DNA from: Clytia hemisphaerica
Taxonomy: Eukaryota > Cnidaria > Hydrozoa > Leptothecata > Clytiidae
NCBI GenBank assembly: GCA_902728285.1
Contig: CACVBU010001169.1
Span: 448,598 to 512,597 of the forward strand
Direction of reading: 5' to 3'
Length of the DNA: 64,000 bases
How positions within the stretch are numbered: position 1 is the first letter of the stretch; each line of letters opens with the position of its first letter. The notes under the pieces were generated by a model, which worked only from the letters and a program-made list of their open reading frames with translations, had not been told where the DNA came from and ran no database searches. The position numbers and the translations under genes are program-made. Shown here piece after piece: positions 59,283 through 64,000 of the stretch.

Positions 59283-59767
59283 GGGGGTACTGAGTCTGTG
59301 TGGGGTTAAATTGAGTTAGTACAGTGTACTAAAAGGGCGGTCATCTGAGAAAAATGCATTGAAAAAGTTAGTACACTGTACTAAAAAGGGTGGTGTTCTG
59401 AATTGATTGGGTGGCCACTCAAAAAAACAAGTCAAATTCCAGGACTTTTCAAGGACTTTTCCAGGATGTTTTTAAACTTTTCCAGGACTTTTTATCCTAA
59501 AAGGAAAAGCATTTCCTCTCGGAACTGAGCTATGTATGTGAAAAATATTAACGTAAAAATGAGGTGCAAAGCTTTTTCTAACTTGCTCCAAAGCAGCGAA
59601 ATAGAGAATGGGCCAATTTGATTTTAACCAAGAAGACAAGAAGCCCAGAGGGCATGAAGGCCAAGCGAATAAAAATATGAACTGAACAAGACTTGAGTAA
59701 CAGAGAGGATTTGAACCTAAAGTCGCTATTACAAGCCTAATCGTCAGCCGTGCAAAATTACTCGAAT

Positions 59768-60222
59768 CTGATTGGTTTAGAGGAGTGCAATTAATCGTTA
59801 ATTGCACTATTACCACTTTTTGCACTCTTCGGCGGGGGGACACTTTTGTCCCCTTATTCTTTTCTCTCCCAAGTCCTGTGTCAGAGACTTTTTTTTACTA
59901 TATAATAAAAAACAAAGACATTTTTTTTCTTCAATATAAAAAGAACAAAGAAATTTTACGTTACAGTAGCTTCTTTTAATTGAAAACAAAGAAAAATTAC
60001 ACTGCAATGTTTTCTTTTTAAACAAAAGAAAAAAAGGAGGTTTTCGAATGTTTACTGACGATTACCTCGGAATCGTATGTTTTGTCATGCAATTAACGAT
60101 TAATCACTCGTAACAAAGGAGAAAATACCGTAATTTGCACTCGTCCTTCGGACTCGTGCAAATTACTATTTTCTCCTTTGTTACTCGTGATTAATCGTTA
60201 ATTGCACTCCAAACCATACGAT
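59768..60222. mobile_element. Foldback element with TTAATCGTTAATTGCAC ends
   Basis: The left end (GATTGGTTTAGAGGAGTGCA) and right end (TGCACTCCAAACCATACG) are inverted, each adjoining TTAATCGTTAATTGCA. The interior includes T- and A-rich stretches and the hairpin at 60088-60206. Confidence 0.65.
60088..60206. repeat. Near-perfect 119-bp palindrome
   Basis: Arms of about 58 bases around a centre at 60147 (GTCCTTCGGAC) pair with only a few mismatches: TGCAATTAACGATTAATCAC on the left against GTGATTAATCGTTAATTGCA on the right. The loop is essentially absent. Confidence 0.9.
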
Positions 60223-60925
60223 TACTAGTACAAAGACGCCTTAAACCAATCCAAATCAAAATATTTAATCTTATATACAGAAGTGTTTTGTTCCTAGCAC
60301 GTGAATAACTGAACTGTTCACTGAACTGTTCACATGATAGAGAAATGTAAAAACAACTTTTTTAAAAGAACATATTCCTAAAGAGAAGAAGATTTTGTAA
60401 AGTGAGAGTTAACCGTACATTACTCTTGTATTTTTGTTTTTAAAGTAACCAATACGGATTTCGAATTACTTTTCGAGCGAAAAAAATAGGGTTATATTTT
60501 TTAAATTGCATTCAGCTAATTGGTCATGAGGCGCACAGTTAGATTACCATTCGAAACTGCTAGATTGTCAAAAAAAATTGCAAAACTAGATTTCAAAAAA
60601 ATTACCAAGATCTTATTGTGAGTAAAGGGGTTGGTGTAATTTAAGATGCACGATCTAACGATTTACGATTCACGATACACGATCCATGCATAAAGTATGC
60701 TGATTATTCCGAATAATTATCATAAAACTTAAATTATATAACATAATTCTAAAACAATGGCATAATCTTTTCCCGCTTTTGTTTACCACGGTAAATTCAT
60801 GCAACAAAAAAGAAATAAGCAAGTAATGGAACTACGAATAATTACGACCGTAAAATTATGAAAAAAACTAACTTGCATAATAATGTTGATAATGGAAGCT
60901 ACCTTGTGAACATCTTACAATAGAC

Positions 60926-62354
60926 GAGGCCCGGAAAACCCGAGTTACAAAAACTCGAGTTACAAAAACCCGAGTTACAAAAACCCGAGTTACGACGAAT
61001 ATGACGTCACAAGTCTCAAATTATGACGTCATAAGTGGGCTTTTTAACTCGAAAAAGTTTTTTACTGTTGTTTTGTAACTCGAAATTTTTTTTTTTTAAT
61101 ATGTTTTAGAGTTACGTAACTCGAAAATAAATTTTAAATTTCATTTTTCGAGTTACGTAACTTGAAATTGTAGTACATTATTTTGAACTTTCGAGTTATC
61201 TTCAGGTGAAACCAAGTCGGCCAAAAATTCTAGAATTCATATTATTAATAAATTATACACCATTTCTTTCGAGAGAGAAGAATCAATAGATCCGATTAGA
61301 ATAGAAACTTGTCAAAAGATCTAATTTACAAAACAATAATTATAATAGAATAAAAGAGCAGGCGTCATAAACATGATTTTGAACAATCAGAAAATATTTC
61401 AAGCAACCTTCTAAACATTTATTTTAAACGATTACAATTCATTATATTACTTTTGTACATTGCGCAATCGAGAATCTTTTCAACGAAATATGTATTGTGT
61501 TTTTTATAAGAACATCTAAAAATTCAAAGCCTTCGGATCTTAGCTTTTTTATTGAGCCCTGAAAATTTTCTTAAAATGTTCCCTATTTCACTAGGTGAGT
61601 ATTTTCTGCAATTTTCTAAGAAATTAGGTGTTTTTGAGTCCATAAGAGGAATGTTAAGAAATGATCTTAACGTAATGTTACTATTTTAGCCCTCAAAACC
61701 TTCTGTTCTCGTATGGTTTATTCTTAAAAAAATTGTGAAAAACCTAAAGAAACTACAAGTTCTACCGAAGTTTTAAGCTTTTAACGAAAGGACAATGAAT
61801 TTGAATTTAACAAATATAGATTGTGGAATACAAAATGTATTTCGAGTAATCGAATCTTTAAATTTTAGTCTACTTCACCCAACAAAACCTTCAGAAATTC
61901 CCATCAAAATAGACGTATATAAGTCTCAAGAAAATAACAGAAAATTAAATTGTTTACTGTCCCCTTTCAATTTTATTTCCTTCCTCTCTACTTTTAGTTT
62001 TATAGATCAAAAACCCCATTCGTAAACCAAAAGAAAAAAAGCACTTTTTAAAATTTTTGGCCAACTTGGTTGCGCTTTAACATAACTCGAAATATTTTTT
62101 TTTAAATTTCGTTTTAGAGTTACGTAACTCGAAAAATAAAATTTAAAAGTTATTTTCGAGTTACGTAACTCTAAAACAAAATTTTAAAAAAATATTTCGA
62201 GTTACAAAACAGCAGTAAATAACTTTTTCGAACTAAGAAGTCCCCTTATGACGTCATAATTTGAGACTTATGACGTCACATTCGTCGTAACTCGGGTTTT
62301 TGTAACTCGGGTTTTTGTAACTCGAGTTTTTGTAACTCGGGTTTTCCGGGCCTC
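60926..62354. mobile_element. Nested MULE-like element with 9-bp target duplication
   Basis: Long inverted arms (about 60926-61190 and 62080-62354) begin GAGGCCCGGAAAACCCGAGT and contain repeated CGAGTTAC words and TGACGTCA palindromes. The 9-bp sequence ACAATAGAC flanks it exactly (60917-60925, 62355-62363). Long arms and a 9-bp duplication fit Mutator-like elements. The centre has no transposase frame and holds a piece of the TATAAGAACAT family near 61505. Confidence 0.9.
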
Positions 62355-62450
62355 ACAATAGACAGAGAGTGAAAGTAAACAATGCACAAGAAATATTTTT
62401 GCTCTCCTCAGTTTTAAAATCATAATCGAATATAGGAATTTCTTTCTTAA

Positions 62451-63198
62451 CCCTATTAGCCCCAGGGGGGGTAGAATCTACCACGCTGGAGTTCTTTTGT
62501 TTATATCTCGGAGAAAAATTTTTCAAACGACTTGAAACTTTCTGACTTTTAATAAAATCTTATTAAGAGTACTTGTACAAAATTTTAGGGTCATAAGTTG
62601 TCCAGATCAGGTTTTATGACTTTATTGTGAAACATGAGATAAAACCCAGCTAAAATCCTTAAAACTCAAAATTTTAAAGGGCTGATAACTTCTGAACTAT
62701 TTATTCAATCATTTTCAAATTTTGACACGTGATAGGCATTGATAATACAAATTTAAAAAATCTAAAGAAAATTTTTGAAAATGATGACGTCATTGTTTAT
62801 GACGTCATCAAATTTTGAAAATTTTACTCATCTTCAGCATAGATTTTAAGAAGAAATATTCATGGAAATTGCAAACCGGCAATTATGTTAAAGAACAGTC
62901 TTTTACCTTTCAGAATCTTCAAACAGAATCGAAATATCTTTATTGGTTCAACTGTAATAGACATTTTTGTAAACCATATATTTGGGCTTTATTCCGACAG
63001 GTGGAAATTTTGTGATGACGTCAACAGTTTTTGAATGACGTCATCAATTTTTTGTTTCTTCCTGGAAAATTGTGTCATGATGGAGAACATCTGTACCAAA
63101 TTTCATGGCCATAGCTCTTTTAGAACGAAAATAATCGAGGGTGGTAGATTCTACCCCCCCTGGGGATACAAAAGTCAAAAAAGCTTGGGCTAATAGGG
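62451..63198. mobile_element. Nested TTAA-flanked element (piggyBac/Kolobok-like), 748 bp
   Basis: TTAA on both sides (62447-62450, 63199-63202). Ends CCCTATTAGCCC and GGGCTAATAGGG, with subterminal GTAGAATCTACCAC in inverted orientation. Several TGACGTCA words lie inside. A 66-codon open frame at 62815 has no transposase features, so the element is non-autonomous. Confidence 0.88.
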
Positions 63199-63660
63199 TT
63201 AAAGCAAATAAAAGAATATATTGGCTAACAATGTGTTTTGCGTAAATCGTAAATCGTAAATCGTTAGATCGTGCATCTTAAATTACACCAACCCCGAGTA
63301 AAGCGAGCATGAACATTTTGAAAAATTATTTCACCAAAATTGATTTCAGGGCGCAGTTTAAGACGCACAAAGTCCAACTTTTTATAAGATTTAACAAAAA
63401 AGTTTTGGCGCCCTTTCTCCCCCCAAAAAGCCAATTTAAACAATTTTAGTGGTGCATCATCGTGTTCATCAACAATTGGGAAATATCACTTTTTTAGAAA
63501 CAGAAACATAGGATTCTTTGAAAAGCAACAAGATAATATTTTCGAAGATAGGACGTGATATTCTGAAAACTTCAATGGGTGTATTCATAAAGCTGGTGTT
63601 TTATAAGTGTCTCATAGGAACCAGTTTTTAGACGATAATGCTTTTGGCTTTTAGCCAAAC

Positions 63661-63929
63661 TACTCTTGGGTACCTAATAAGTGTACCCCTCGCTAATTAA
63701 TTTTTTGAAAAATTTTCCACCCATGACATTCTTATTCCACCCCCCCCTGCTAATTAAGTTTTGGGAAAATATTTTTATAGTTCCCTTCTTTGCCCTAATT
63801 CTTCTGTATTAGCTGCTTTTCCAAAGTTTTCCACCCAGCAGGGCATTTTAATTTCAAACCTCCCTGATTAGATTTTGAGATTTTTTCCAACCGCTTAATT
63901 CCAACCCCGTCCATTGGTACCCAAGAGTA
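63661..63929. mobile_element. TACTCT(C/T)GGGTACC-type element, copy 3
   Basis: Ends TACTCTTGGGTACCTAATAA and TTGGTACCCAAGAGTA are inverted, and the CCACCCA-GACATT block occurs twice inside, as in 41717-41961. Confidence 0.85.
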
Positions 63930-64000
63930 TGCCAATATGTTGACGATTTTGACAATATTAGACTTCTGCAACAAGATATTAGAATACAGAAAATAAAAGC

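Larger units (their letters stand above)
60627..63295. mobile_element. Outer TIR element containing two further elements
   Basis: Terminal inverted repeats of about 50 bases: GGGGTTGGTGTAATTTAAGA on the left and its complement TCTTAAATTACACCAACCCC on the right, both continuing through ATCTAACGATTTACGATT. GAGTAAA directly flanks both ends (60620-60626, 63296-63302). Without the two nested insertions it would be about 480 bases, a typical MITE size. Confidence 0.88.

Noticed and set aside
62815-63015. Transposase remnant in the TTAA element
   Set aside because: The 66-codon frame shows no DDE/DDD motif or other transposase feature.

Overview
The window is nuclear DNA of an invertebrate animal. 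It is AT-rich, its genes are split by GT-AG introns, it holds two conserved metazoan genes (an ERp72/PDIA4-type protein disulfide isomerase and an LRP5/6-type Wnt co-receptor), and it is dense with small inverted-repeat transposons, tRNA-derived SINEs, satellites and a decayed LINE. The phylum cannot be fixed from the sequence alone. A cnidarian or another early-branching marine invertebrate is my best guess, with low confidence.

Layout: 1-2156 is one copy of a 2.15-kb dispersed repeat whose second copy lies at 26985-29140. 2180-11170 is non-coding and repeat-rich (foldback elements, SINEs, TIR elements, a three-unit tandem array). 11304-14587 (+) is a three-exon gene for an 813-residue protein with a NERD-like PD-(D/E)xK nuclease domain followed by superfamily-1 helicase motifs; it is the most unusual gene here. 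14588-23102 holds TIR elements, a two-exon gene fragment (18125-18771, -), a 179-bp satellite and a 2-kb TIR-bounded element carrying a minisatellite. 23235-25331 (-) is a three-exon class A GPCR. 25370-35500 is repeats: an interrupted dispersed repeat, the second 2.15-kb copy, a LINE relic (ORF1 with PHD and CCCH fingers plus an endonuclease fragment, -), and a nested palindrome of about 1.9 kb.

36247-40455 (+) holds eight exons of the ERp72-like gene, lacking its 5' end. 41042-42393 (+) is a two-exon ankyrin-repeat gene. 44300-45100 is a 184-bp satellite interrupted by a TA-flanked MITE. 47085-58415 (-) holds 18 exons of the LRP5/6-like receptor, lacking only the signal-peptide exon. 58416-64000 is non-coding and contains a stack of nested DNA transposons (60627-63295) with readable target-site duplications.

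The genes do not form a pathway with one another: ER protein folding (ERp72), Wnt signalling at the membrane (LRP5/6), chemosensing or signalling (GPCR), an ankyrin scaffold, and a nucleic-acid-processing nuclease/helicase of unknown role. Exon junctions were chosen by eye from GT-AG sites. Reading phase closes at every junction in the five multi-exon gene models, which is the main internal check on them.
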